From NCBI GenBank assembly GCA_900708905.1, contig CAADRB010000007.1, positions 1,767,673 to 1,831,672 of the forward strand: a DNA stretch of 64,000 bases, read 5' to 3'. A program made the position numbers and the translations under genes. Under the pieces are notes generated by a model. The model was not told where the DNA came from, did not search any database, and worked only from the letters and a program-made list of their open reading frames with translations. The DNA is from Hymenolepis diminuta (lineage: Eukaryota; Platyhelminthes; Cestoda; Cyclophyllidea; Hymenolepididae). This document shows positions 25,101 to 39,000 of this stretch, one piece after another (position 1 is the stretch's first letter; every line of letters starts with the position of its first letter).

Positions 25101-26157
25101 CCCGTTAAATCAAAGGTAGAAAGTCTGAAAAATGACTAAATTTTTTCTCTTTCTGAGAGATAAAATAAAAATAGTGTTTTTGGAGGGTCTGTGTGCAATT
25201 ATTAATAAAATGAAAATTTTCTTGAACATGATATAGATTCTCTTTCCTCACTATTAGAGATAACCTTTTAAATATATTTTAGTAATTCAGTTCATGTCAG
25301 TGTGTCAGTTTTTATTCTCCATATGTTAGTAAAATTAATAAAAAAATAATGCTTCTTGTAAAAGTTTCTTTATTATAAGCAGGAATTCAAGTTGCAAATG
25401 GAATATATACCATTCTCTTTATCGGAATAACACATTTTGTTTAAATTCGGGTATTTTTGCCATCGGATGGAAAGTTCGACTGATTTTCCTATTTTGAATT
25501 CTATTTTAAGATAACCAATAGGAAGTCTTAGAAAAAATTTAATTCCAACGATATTGAAAATATTTGGCATTTTAAATGGTGGTGAATAGGTCGTTTCTCT
25601 TTAAGTGAATTAACTAAAATAGTGAACATTTTGCAATTGTTTTCGTAAGATTGTTTTAAAATTTATTCACTTCTCCTGCTTTTTCCATATTTTCTATTAA
25701 GACAATAAAATATATTTCATTCATTTTTAATGAAAATCATTCCAAATTTAAAATATCGATACAAATATGCTAAATTTGTAATTTTTAAATAAATTTTATA
25801 TTCTAGGTTATTTTAATATTTAAATCAAAACAGATCAGTAAACATTGAGTCAGAATCCATTTAATTCTCATTCTTCGTTGTGGAAGATGTGTAATAAAAC
25901 TATATTATCCACATTTTATTAATTCTTCTAGAACTGAATACGCCAATCAGAATCCGTCTATGCGAAGCGATAAAAATCTTATCAGTGTGAGGCACTCGTT
26001 TTCTCCGAAGAAAATGGTGTAATTGAATAAATGGTTGAGAATTACAGTGTGCGATTGTTATTCTTCTAGTCGAATATTTTTTTAAAAAAAGAAATCGAGG
26101 TAAGTGCATAAAAGATTGATTATAAAAAGGAGAATTGCTGCATGTATGACATTTGAG

Positions 26158-26481
26158 TTATAAATTAATATTAATAACAATAAGAATTCCCAAGCCCACT
26201 TTGGAGAGCGTCTTCCAATACTCATCTTGGGTGTATAGAATCGCATCGAAGTCTCTCCAATATCTTAATACTCGAATTCTGCCACCCTCTATATTAATCA
26301 GACTTAACCAGTACAGTTGACCTTTCCGCAGACTGAGTATGCACTGATAGGAATCAAAATTATGACCTCTGACATAGCAAACGAGAACGGTGACCAATAT
26401 GCCACCGATCGCACTATACAGTTTGTTATCCGTTCTGTTGAAAGATGGGGATAAAGTTATAGTTTTCAAGAACAAATACAT
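26158..26481 (-). other. 107-residue open frame just inside the right arm, unassigned
   Basis: Starts 20 bp inside the inner edge of the right arm. It has one likely membrane segment (AIGGILVTVLVCYV, residues about 25-38) followed by a mixed segment rich in Trp, Tyr, Arg and Leu (about 45-95). The composition looks more protein-like than that of the neighbouring frames and the G+C content is a little higher. No known family recognised. It may be a relic of a gene carried between the arms or an exon of an unrecognised gene. Confidence 0.2.
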
Positions 26482-26500
26482 GACCTCATTTAGTCCATGT

Positions 26501-27046
26501 CACTGGAGAATCACCGTAATTAAGAGATAAGTTTCCGGTTAGAAATTAAAATCATGAAGAACAATGGTGGAACAAAATTTAACAAAATCACACGGACATT
26601 GGAAAATGGAAAAAAAGATACCAATGGCTCTGGCTATAATGTTTCAAAAATTAATGCATTTTATACAATTTGATTATTAAATTATTAGTATATGGACTTT
26701 ATCTATTTTGTATGTTCTTATTTTTTTGCTTCGCTCTTTGAAATCATAAAAAGTTGTTAAAGAGGAACAGTAAGTTTTAACATTATTTTAAAAAACACTT
26801 TTTGTTAGAAAATATATTTTGATAAAAGACTAATATTAAAGTATTTAAAAAAGCGATTTTTTGAAATCCGGGGACGTTTTTTAATATCAATTATTTTGCC
26901 ATTAATAATGCACTTTATTCGTTCCCAGAATAAACAGAAGAATATTTTATAAGTAATCGCTCGAAGCCGGAAGAAGATCATTTAAACAAATAGAAAATCT
27001 TATAAAAATCTACTCAAAATATGTTTAAATCGAGACCAATATCGCA
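26501..27046 (-). repeat. Right arm of the 546-bp inverted repeat
   Basis: Reverse complement of 21264-21809 with about 99% identity. Outer tip on the plus strand is ...ATATCGCA (27046), inner edge CACTGGAGAATC (26501). I could not find a matching target-site duplication outside the two tips: AAATTCAAG lies left of the left arm and GGTCATTTT right of this arm. Confidence 0.9.
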
Positions 27047-30000
27047 GGTCATTTTACTTTAACATAAATTTTTATTTTAAAAAAATCTCTACGCCAGAGT
27101 ACATTAATTATTTTCCTTTTGCTATCTATATCACTGTTTATATAAACTCATTTATCTTTGTTCATTTATATTCCATTTTTCAAAAACAATATAAATTATT
27201 TCTCGGTCAGGTCAAATAATCACGGGTATGCATTAATATGTATTGTTTTTTTATTAACATGAATTCCCTCAACAGTTTTGAAATTATTATGAAATCAGGT
27301 AGGATGTGACGATCAATTTGATATACACACATTTGATAAAACGTTTGCGGTGCATTGTCCGTAACATCTATTTCCCTTGAAAGTTTGTATCTTCCATTAT
27401 GTGACTTTTATCTAGTCTCTTGTTTCTTGATTAACTAAGTGATATGATAATCTCAATGCCATTTACATAATATTTTTTATACTTATTTATTATAACACAG
27501 CAAAAAACTTATCGAAGTTTCAATCGTTGGAAGATGTCAGAATGAATGGAATATTAATTAAGTTAGGAAAACGGGTCAAACAGGGAAGGGGGTCAATAAT
27601 AAGTTAACAATGCAGTAAAAACATCACGATCGTTACCGTTTTTGAATGCAGGAATATTAATTTGTGAATAGGTTCAATTAGAGATGTCCCAATGTTCAGT
27701 CTCCAAAATTTGACTCCCTGGTTTATAAATTATTTTAGTCCGCTTGACGGAACAGTTGATTCAACTCCCTGGTTGGTCATGCTATTCTAGTTAGCTATAT
27801 CATTTAGAGCCTAGGGGTAGTACGAGGACAATTCTTATTGAAATTTACCAGATAATAATTTAATTTTTACAACAAAAGGTATGAAAGTTTTCAGGACCAA
27901 AGCCACTACTATAAAGGCTTTTGATTTTTGTATTAAATACCTCTATTTGTTGAAATAAGTATGGAAAAATAATTAAATACTTTCTTTCAATTGAATGTAA
28001 TCGTTTAAAAAACTTGACATTTCATGAAATTTTCATGACACAACGAAACTAATAAATCTAGACATTTAGTGATGAATTTTTACCATAATTAATCATGAGT
28101 GAACTTAACCATGTTAAGATCGTATGACCTGTTTGAAATCATATAAGATCATGGTACTTTCTTCGGTACTTTATGCGGCAGGGTTGATCATCAATATTAA
28201 ATAAAGATCGATAATTACCAAAAATTTTGTGTAAGAAGTTAATAAGTAAATCGGAGAATGAATTATGAAACTTGAAATTTGTAACGTTTAGCGGTGAGTA
28301 GCGTACCACCTGAATCCAGTGCTATTATACATTTCCAACAAAGGGCTCAATTACTGTCTTAATATAGGCGGTATTATCTTTAATATTACTTTGACTTCAA
28401 TCACTTTGATATGGATCTAACTGAAAATGAATTAATTTTGTTTAAATTTACCTCATAGAAATATTCTAGATTAATAGGCCACAAATGAAAATAACATTAT
28501 TCCACATGTAACATTTAGAGGGATCATGTTTTCGAAATATTTCAGAAACTATGAAAATCTCGCAAATGATCAGATCTGCCTATTTTATTCAAGAATTAAA
28601 AAATTTTGACGCAAATTTTTCCATTTGTCTTTAACCAAATCTCTTTATCTAAATTTTACGAATAATTTTTAGAAATTTGACATTTAAATACGAAAAAATG
28701 GAGCAATATGAGAATAAAATAACCTGCCTTTCAAAGCCTTAATAAAAAATTCGTTGAATGTTATAAATTATAAATAAATTTTCATATGATGGTGCAGAAA
28801 TTAATTTCATTTAATTTGAAAAACTAGTCAATCTTTTAAAACATGAATGAGAATAAACTTGATCTTATATCAAATTAATTTTATAATCTCAGGATATAGT
28901 CGGCATATAAGAACATTATCCAATTCGAGCACATAGACAAACGTAAGACGGATAACTGGCGAAGAGTCAGACGTCAGGAAATACATTTTTGAAGGATAAA
29001 ATACCGAACGAGTTTTGAAAAATCAATTTAAACGTTGGGAACTTGTTAGAGTAAGGTTTACTGAAATTGATCTACGTGCACAGTACGGAACGGATATCTG
29101 AATTAAATATTTATAAAGTAACTTTATTTGATTCAGCGCTTAAGTTAACACAAATCCCATAAGTCAGGCTTCCTAACAAGTCAAACTAAATTAGATTCAG
29201 CGAACCTCTTAAAAACTAACAGAGTTTTCATAATCTAACAAGACTAGGAAGTAAGTGAAATCAATAGCATATTGAATTAATAAAAAAGTCATGAGAGGAA
29301 AAGAAAGAAAGGAGTAGAGAAAAAAATTGGAAGAGAAGAGGAAGGTATCAATACTGAGTGAGACTGTGTTAGTAGCTCGAAAGTAGGTACGACGGGGGAT
29401 TCATGTGGTTGCGCATCGATTAATCGTCGAAGAGTAACCAATCAACATCGTCAACTGTCGTTAAAATTCACTAAGGTGAATCAATAAATGGTCAAATCAT
29501 AGAAAGACCAAACAGAGCTAAGTTTTGTGCCTATTACGCAAGTTATTTTTCAGAAAAGATATCTTTAAAAGTAAAGTCAGCAGTAATGTTACAATTATTT
29601 GCTTGAAAGTTAATGTTATAAAGATACTTTAGTATATGTGTTGAAAGAAATGCATTAACTGTGCAAGTTTGACATTGTTGCACCTGTTGGTAGAGTGACA
29701 CATTTGACAACCTTTCTTGTTCATCCTCCGCTTTTGCACGTGCCTTGTCAGTTGTTAATGCATACTTTAAAAGTATTCAGGTGGGAAATAATTTAATAAT
29801 GATTTTGAAATCATTAAAATATAATGATATTTAGAACTTGATCAAAGAGAGAGTATTATATACAAAAATTAATACAATTAGCAGATCAAATCAGTATTTG
29901 ATAGAAGAATTTTCAAACACCAATTTGAGGCAGAAAGTTAGTCAAATATGAACCGTATGATAGATTATTCCGCTCAGGAGATGAGCTCCGATTCCCCAAT

Positions 30001-33000
30001 TTTGACTTCATTTTTAGCGCCTAAGCGCTGGTTCATGCTACTGATTTAAAAAATATAAAGCAGAATCTACCTTTAACTTACAGAAACTATAATGCCTCTC
30101 ACATTTGATAAATTTATATAAATTTATTTTCATTTTTTCTGGCAACTACTTACTAAAGCAATTGGTGGCCACTGATTAGATCTTGATGTTGGTCAGTCTA
30201 TTGCATTATTGCCAACTTTAATTGCAAAAATCTTTGAAATAGAATATGAACACTATTACTGAAGGTCACCGTGACTAAACTGGATCATGATGTTGCCAAT
30301 CTCAGTTAACTGCTATTGATTTCAATAATGTACAGAGAACGTGAAGTGGCATGACCGACGACGAAAGTAGGTCAAACGATCAAAAGGTCTTAATCGTTGA
30401 GGATATAATCTAATTCATAAACCTCGAAGTAAGATTATGTGAAATTGTGCTTTGTATAAGAAAATGGAAAATCTAATGTTTCCCTGAACAAAGGAGAGAA
30501 AATACCTTGATGCCACGATTCCAATATCTGAGTCATGGTCCTCTCGGTTTTTTTTATCATATCAGACTCATTTTTTAGTCTTTTATTCATATTTTTCTCA
30601 TTATTTAATTTTAGAAAAGATACTTCACTACCGTAGGCATAATCATAAAGGGTATGGTGACTTTTTGGGGAGTAGCAATGATATTTCCTTAAAAAAATTT
30701 ACTTAAGAAACCTATATTTGTCTGGTACCTTTATTAAAATATAACACAAAATTTCCTAAATATCTGCAATAACCATATCTGGTACTTAAATATAAACATT
30801 AGGGTGATTTAAATTTGCTTAATTATATTAATTAAATAAGTATTAATTATTAATTAACCTGCGTAATTTGATTGGCTCTTAAACAGGACAAACATCTTTG
30901 CACTTTTAGCGGATTTAATAAATTCGCTTAGGTTTGTCACAGTTGGCACATCTGTCTTTACAGAAAATTTTAACAAAATTAACGAGGCTGTTTAAACAAA
31001 AATTTGGCTTGAATTGCCATCATCGGTGTTTGTTTTTCTAAGGCACTGAAAAAGAAAGCTGCAAAACAAATCTGTTTGTCTGAAAAAGATCAGTCATTCT
31101 CATTAATCAAAGGTTGTGCTACAAAATCAACAAAATCTATCTTGTTCCCTAATTGCAGACAGATAAACAACTCAACTCAAAGTGCAACGATAATATTAAC
31201 CACTAATTATAGTTTCAATAATAGAATTCATTCTTAAAATTCATTGGTGATATTTTATTTTAGAAAACTTACGTGTTTGATCCTCCAGGAGGGTTTTCCT
31301 TCACGAAGTGCTTCCGATATGACAATTTATTTACACAGATAATTGCATTTCATACCTTTTTTTAATATTCTCGTCAGTTATTTACCATAATAAATATATG
31401 TCGGGCAAATTAAAGAAAGCTCTGATTTATTAAAAAATCTTTCTTTTTGATTTAAGTAAACGAATTTGACTGCAGGACCAACCGCCGTAAGAGAGAGGTG
31501 AATTTCCTAAAAGCAATTATATAAATGCATTTTATTTTACTTCTAACAAAAATAAAGTCAAAGAAATGCTTCTAGAAATCAATTGCGACCAATTGGCATG
31601 AATTTATTAAAAAAAACTTTCTTTGCTGAATATCTCCTTTCATACCTTTTAAAGTGACTACTTTTTCTCTATTTACTAAAGAGAAAACATACAAATTCGT
31701 GTAATAGCATCATTATTATAAACGCATAGATAAAATAAATATATTTTGAGCTCGATTAGAATGGCTAAAAATGTGAATATGCGGCCTCCTGTGATCTCTG
31801 AAATCCATGGGTAATCAGAAATATTCACAAAAAACATAAATTTAATCTACATGATTTTTAAGTTGACAAAAGGTGACATTTGAAATGTCTTTAATGACAA
31901 TTGACATCTAGAGGATATTTAAAATTTGAGAAAACTTACACACCAAACTTCATCCTCTCCATTCCTCTCCCTCTCACTAGGAAGAGGGAGGAATTTCTTG
32001 TCTACTTGTCAAGGTAAAAATATAATTATGAGTATTTATTAAAAATTGTTTCTTGATGAAATTAGTATTTTCTTTTAGACATTCTTCCGATTATTATTGA
32101 AAATAACAATTATGTTATGCCATACATAGTTCGAGTTTAAGTGTAATAAAATTTCCTAATAATAACGAAAATTTGTGCCTTTTTCTTTATCTCTGATTGG
32201 GTTTTAACTTATAGATCGTAAAAATACTATACTAAATGAATTTCGTCACTAATATTATATTTTAAATGTAAAAAAGTTATAATTGACAATGTCTAACATG
32301 GGTACCATGACCTTAATTTCATTAACCGATTTCCCCTAGAAATTCTATTAATTTCTGATCGATTAAAGTTGTATTAGCCTTCATCGATCAAATTTTGTCT
32401 TCTCTATTTTAATGAGCAAGGTTTTTGGAAAAAGAATAAATATTCGCTTAAATGATTCAACTGAGATCGAGGACAGGATATTATAGTGATAAAGTTCATC
32501 AAACTACTCTCTAATTTGATTTTATCTCTGTCCCCAGAAATCAGTTATCTCTGCGACACGGCTAAGTGACTAACTTGACCTCATGGACATACGAATATCT
32601 TTGGAACTTGGAGCGTTTACTGCTCAACTGTGACCCCAAGCTCCAATAAAAAAACCGGTAGGCAACCTCAAGTGGTTCATTTACAATTGAGGTGATTTAA
32701 GAGATTTGATTTTATTTTCATACAAAATACAAGAGAAGAAATATAACTAAATTTAAAACATTAAGCAATAAATTATTCCCCACATGCGCATATTTCATGA
32801 GACACAGGCTTCATTATTAATTTCTACTCACACCTCGATGATGGATGGTTTACTCCTTTATTATTTAAAATTACAGAAAATTTTTTGCTTCAAAGATTGA
32901 AATAATCAGCTAAAATGAACAATTTAATATAAGCCGGTCGATATTTTTAATCAAGACATGATTAAACAAAAAAATAAAGCTGATATGATTAGATAAAACT

Positions 33001-36000
33001 TATGCTGTTTAGTAAAAAAGTGATCAGTAACCATGAAATTCTGCTTTCTTACGTTTTAAAAGAAAAAATTGAGCTGAAATAAGTTGACTAGACCAACTGA
33101 TCGGTCAAACGGTAACTCTAGGAGATCGCGGATATGACTTTGATCAGTAATCGAGGTGACGAAGCATAGAAATGGAATTTATGAACTTGAACCACTCAGT
33201 GGATGGTTATTGAGCAGCCCAAATTCAAAAATCAAATGAAGCAATTCTCTCTTCATTTTCTGGCTTTATTGCCAAAATTTCTTTGCTCCTCTCCAATTTT
33301 TCAATTCAATTTCACATCTAAAAACGTAAAATTAAACTTCTTCTATATTTTAATATTTTCTTCTCTCATAAGCAGCTCTAATTTCATTAATTCATGCTAT
33401 CAAAAAACCGTTTGATGCAACCCTTGGATGTTAACCAAAGCATATTGAGTATAATGATTCTTTCAAATATCGCGTTCTTTATTTATTTATATCAATCCAA
33501 AATATTCTATTATTTTATTTTCAGTAGAATTTTGATTCTTTTGACACTTGATCAACATTTTCAGCACTTCATAAACTAACGTCAGCACGAAGGACAAGAA
33601 ATTAGTAGAAGAAGTCTCTTTACCATTTATCTCTTTTCTCATTAGCATTTCTTTTTACGAAGATTAAAATTATAAAAAAAAGTTTATTTGATATAATATA
33701 ATTTTTAATTGTTCTGCACTTCCATTGCAGAGCAGCTGGAATTGATGGCAAATAAGTTAATTTTTAATGAATAATATTTTATTTGTATGAAAATAGATAG
33801 GAAGTGTTTATACTAAATTCATTAATAATATAACTGGATAAAGCAAAAATGAAGTGAATATTAATCATAGAAAAATATTCAAACACGCTAAACAGCAAAA
33901 CAATCCAAAAATGAATAAAATAAGAAATCGAATAGCAAAGTATAATTAAATAAAGTCTTCATATAAGTATTTTTAATTTGATTCTGATGACAATTGAGGC
34001 TTGATTCACATGATAATTTTTAAATGTCCCAAAGGTCGGAATACGGTCCCCAATGGGATCATATTTGGATCTGACTGACTTGCTGAGTTAATTGAACAAT
34101 TGCTTACACTAACTTCATATATTTCCGTCTTCTCAGAACTATGGGTTACGAGATGACGGAGGCAATTAAATTGCATTCGAAACTGCTATATATTTTACTC
34201 AAGTTAAAATTTAATAAAAATCGGTAATCAGAAGCCTCTAAATATATAAGCCTAATGTAAGTCCTGTTTTTTTTAATTACAGTGGTTAAGAGATGTCACA
34301 TTCTACTATTACATTAAGTAACAATCGGTATGGTTATCACCTTCCTTACCATCTAATTAACGTCAGTGGTGTTAAATTCAGCAACTGGCCTTTCTTTCAC
34401 CTCATTACTTTTAAAATTAATTTGAGACGATAAAAATCTTTTTAATTGGCCAATTTGTTTCCTTTTTCAAGCTTTAACAGAGCATTTGTTTTTGTACATT
34501 AAATTGAGTACTTTAAAATGAAATATTCAAAAAGATGAGATTAGATCTTTTCCCAATCGGCCATTTCATATTTTGCATCATTCTTTTATCGGATAAAGTT
34601 TGATGTCAAAAATTAAGAGAAAAAAGACTAAAATTTTGTGTGTATTTAGTATTATACATATGGTAATGTGATAGATTACCAGGTCTACATTCCATGCTGG
34701 TTCATAGCAAATAATTGGACCTTTCAGAAAAGGGAAATGTCGAGTAAAGTATATACCTCTTGCATTGAATATGCACAAAATTCCTATTTTGGAAGTTAAT
34801 ATTAACTTTGAGGATAATGAAAAACAACAATTTTACTAAACACTATTTATACTAATGATATTTGTCTTAGGTCAGTCCACATTCAAACAAATGACAGATT
34901 TGTTTCCACGCTGTGCTTGGACTCACCCTTCAGGCTGTCAAGAGCGGAATGCAAACAAACAATGTGTTTTCATTTTATGATAAAACCTGTTATTGGTCAA
35001 TGCAAACAACTTTTATCTGTTTAATGTCGGCAACCGATTCTATTTCTGATTTGCCTTTAACTTTATAATAATAAAACTTATCCTCAAATATATTGAAAAA
35101 CTGAAAAAAAGTATTTGATGAGTGATCTAAGACGATGCACTTATAAAATTTTCTGTAAAATGGTAATTAATTTAAAGATGATTCTGACATGAGGAGTCAC
35201 TAAATTTTGCATATAATTCTTGTCGTTGATTGACATTTATTTCTAATAATAGACTTAAATGAGTCACAATACTTAAAAATAAATAAGTTGGAATATATAT
35301 TAAATTTGACAGCTCTGTAAAAATAATTTCTTCAAACTAAATAGTATTTTCATTTAACTCAAGACTGCATTTTTTTAATGATCAGGAACAGTTAAATAGT
35401 TTAAGTATTTATAAAAATTTTGCATTTTTATTCATTATAATCACAAATTTATGACAATTTTATTTCCGTTTATTGATAATGAGGTACAAACGGAAGTTGA
35501 GGTGTTGTTTTAATTAACTGCTTTACCAACACAACGCTTAATAAACGCGTATGAAAAATTTTTATAACATGTCATATTGAATGGCCTTCTTATTTCAGAA
35601 AATTAGCATCATTAAAATGACATTTTTTACTTCCAACAATTAGATTTCCAGCAATGCTTCTTTAATTCAGCACTTCAACACCTTAAAATAAATTTTGATG
35701 TATTTTTTCTATTTTTTACACAAACGTAATAGATACTCATATTACTCTTACACTAAGCTTCTATTCTGTTGAAAATGATTGTGTTTATCATCTTTATGCG
35801 CATGAAAATATTTTCAAATCAATAATAATATAAACTCTCTTTAAAATTGATTTTAATAAACGTTCATTTATTTTTAAATGTAATCATCAACCTTACAAGT
35901 GGCTACAAAGACTTCTGAAATGCTGGGCAAATAGTATGACAGTTTCCTTGCTTTATGAATCAGTCCAAAATGTGGAACAAATGTCAGCATCTGCTATTAT

Positions 36001-39000
36001 GTTCATTCAATTAACATTTTTTAATTTTATTCATGCTTGTCAAATTGGAAATTCATCTCTTTGAAAGCTTCCTCAAGATTGACAAGGGCATTGAAATGCA
36101 TGTTCAATTTGTAGAGCACCGGTTTTTTAATAATTTGGAAGCCCTTATTTCACATCTACGAGCACACATGTGCATAATTATTAGCAATATATTTCTTTGA
36201 ATGTAACGGAAAGTCCTTGTGGATGTGTTAGCGGAATTTTTAAAACAGACAATGTAACGCACTCAGCCGTTTCACAAATGTAGAGATTAGCGACAAGATT
36301 TCCAAGGATTAATTTAATTTTTCTATTCAGCTTATAAAGAAGCTTATTTATGTCGGCTATCGTAAAAGGGATTAATAATTTATTATGCGGTTTTAAACTG
36401 TCCAGTTTATATAGCTGCCACAATATTTATTTAGCGGATTTATTTTGGTTGAAAATAATTGACGACAACATATGCTTATCCGAGTCAACAGGCGCAAATC
36501 CTTTCATCTTTAAATATGCAAAATTTGAAAATTTGAAGCAAGTATTCATTTTTCCAGGGTCTTCAATTAATCTCCCTCTTAAACAAAAATTAATCATTTT
36601 TTTTCCTTCTAGCCAAAAACAGTTAATTTGAAAAAGTAGGTTACAGACTTGATTACAAGTTGTATAGCGGAAAAGTTCAATTAAAAATTTATAGTGATAA
36701 AGTTTCTCACTTGTTTATTCCAAATATGGGATCATTTGGTCAGTGATACTAACTTTATAGATTATTTATTTGAATACGTTTTTATCTAAGCTAACGTTTT
36801 AATGGAAAGGAAAAAGATGAAACGGTGAATTTTTTATTTAAAATGTCTAACGTAAAATAATAGTAAGTCAAAAAAATTGAAAAGATTACATTTCGTTGAC
36901 ATTTCAATAATTCCCTAAAAATAATAAAATATAACTAATAACTCTACAAGGTTGTAAATATAAAGTTGGCGACGCAACCATCTTTCTTGTTTTTCCACTT
37001 TATGTTTTGCATTTAATGCTTCTCGACTTAGTAATTTCATGAAATTATTCAGTATTCTCTCCTTTTTTGTTTAACTATGATCTTTGAAAATAGGCATGAC
37101 ATTTTAAACTTTTAAGTGTCGATATGTAATGAAAGGTTGTCATAAAATATCTCTTTCTTTTACTAGAATAAAAATATTTGCATTCTCCGATATAAAGTAT
37201 AAATAAGTTGATTTCGAATTTCCATTGTTAAAGTAGACACAAAGGAGATCAAGTTTAGGATTAAAAGAGCGTAATTAGAAATCATGAAACAGATAAAAAA
37301 GAAACTTTATTTACTTAATATCATTATAAGTAGTTTTTGTGTGATTTTGTTAAATTATCACTTCCAAAAGGACTGCATTTATCTACACACTTTATAATTT
37401 CATTTTATGATGCATCACTGGGGTCTTTTTCAAAGATATTGCGCAAATTACAATGCTCAAATCCCAGATTTATCCACGAAAGATGAAAGTTTTAAATTAA
37501 AATCGGACAAAATAGGATTATGACAAGCCTTACTTAAACAAAAAATGCGTACAATTGATAATTTTTTCAGGCTGCAATATTTAGATGTTGAAAAACTCTT
37601 CAATCAAATTGCTAAAAAATAAATGCATTTGCAAAAAGCATTCCATAAAATAAGATTTTAGAAATAACGCTATTATATGATATAGAAAAAAATATTGTTG
37701 AAAAATCTGCAAAAAATCCTTGTTATCCCCTAAAAATTAATTTTATTATAAAAAATTGTAAACCTCATCAACTAAGTTCAGAAAATTCGATTAAATTTGG
37801 TATTAGCAAATGTGAGCATATTTTAATTGCATTATATCATGTAATGAAGCAAAAAATTACTTTTTTCAATACTTTTATTGTTCCAATAAAATGGAAATTT
37901 AGAGGATATATTTCTATTTTCTTATAAGTAATATCTTCCTCTTAATGCTTGGATAATTTTAACTCTACCTTCTCGGGATTTGAAAAATTGTTTTGTTAAA
38001 AATTTGATTTAATGGGAATTTTAATATCTTTACAAGCCTTATAAAATTTTTGAATTTTCAAACCGGTACAATACGACGTCACAGAAATGACCTTGAGCAT
38101 GTTTATTAAGCCTAAAGCTATATTACAGCCGTTTCAAATAAGTTTGACTGAATATTCATTGATCCTGTCAAAAGAAGGTTCTTGTGAAAATTAAATCCTT
38201 TGGAAATTACAATTAATTTGGCGACCCATTACTGGTTGATAGATATTTTTGCCTCCTGTTTAATTATTTAAATTAATTGAGGAGATAATAAAAACGACAC
38301 TTTAATACTCCTAGTTTAGCTTTTTCTGGTCGTGCGTAGAGGATAACTCAGCCATCTAATCACTTTCCTTACATTTTTTGCTGCTTTAATAGATATTTTT
38401 ATATGTTTATTTCGAATTCAAGGCCGTTTGACAGAATGTAGGAAATATATTTTCATGAATATGATCTTCAGAACTAAATTTTACCAGTCAAAGCTGGAAA
38501 AGAACATCGATTCGAAGAAATAGGATGCTTCCTCTCTTAGAGCACCTAATTAATTTGAACTAAATTATGAAATATCCAGGCAAAAAATTGCAACCGAATT
38601 CGTATTTCTGTCCTTAAAAATTCGCACTCTTGTCCCTCTATTGTCGTGAAAGTCTATGAACTTCTCTAGTATCCCTAAGGTAATTAGGACCAAGTGGAGA
38701 GCATTGCAATCCGCGATTACTTTACTTTTCAGGAAATAATTTGGTGAATGAAATATATTTATAGCTGCAAAGTTTAATATTCAAATCATATTTTTAGTAA
38801 TCAAGAAAACTTGGTAATATAGCAACTTAACACAGAAGCCAATAACTCACAGCAGATCACATGACACATAGTAAACATGAGTGTATTAATAAACTCCCTC
38901 TCAATCGGTATCAGCTTAAACAAATAAAAATAATTATCAAGTGTCTTTTATCGGCGGGGAAATAAAGAAAGGAATTAAATTTTTATTCCTAGAAGAAATA

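Larger units (their letters stand above)
21810..26500. other. 4.7 kb spacer of the inverted repeat
   Basis: AT-rich DNA between the two arms. Its longer open frames (26481-26158, 26109-25900, 25570-25373 and 22123-21929) are all on the minus strand. None resembles a transposase, polymerase or integrase. If this is a transposon it is non-autonomous or its gene is heavily interrupted. Confidence 0.5.

Noticed and set aside
34868..34960. TTGTCTTAG followed by a short open stretch with LFPRCAWTHPSG
   Set aside because: Ends quickly at a stop, no donor in phase and no family resemblance.
37335..37360. 18-bp match to part of the inverted-repeat arm (GTGTGATTTTGTTAAATT)
   Set aside because: AT-rich, no extension on either side. 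Probably coincidence.
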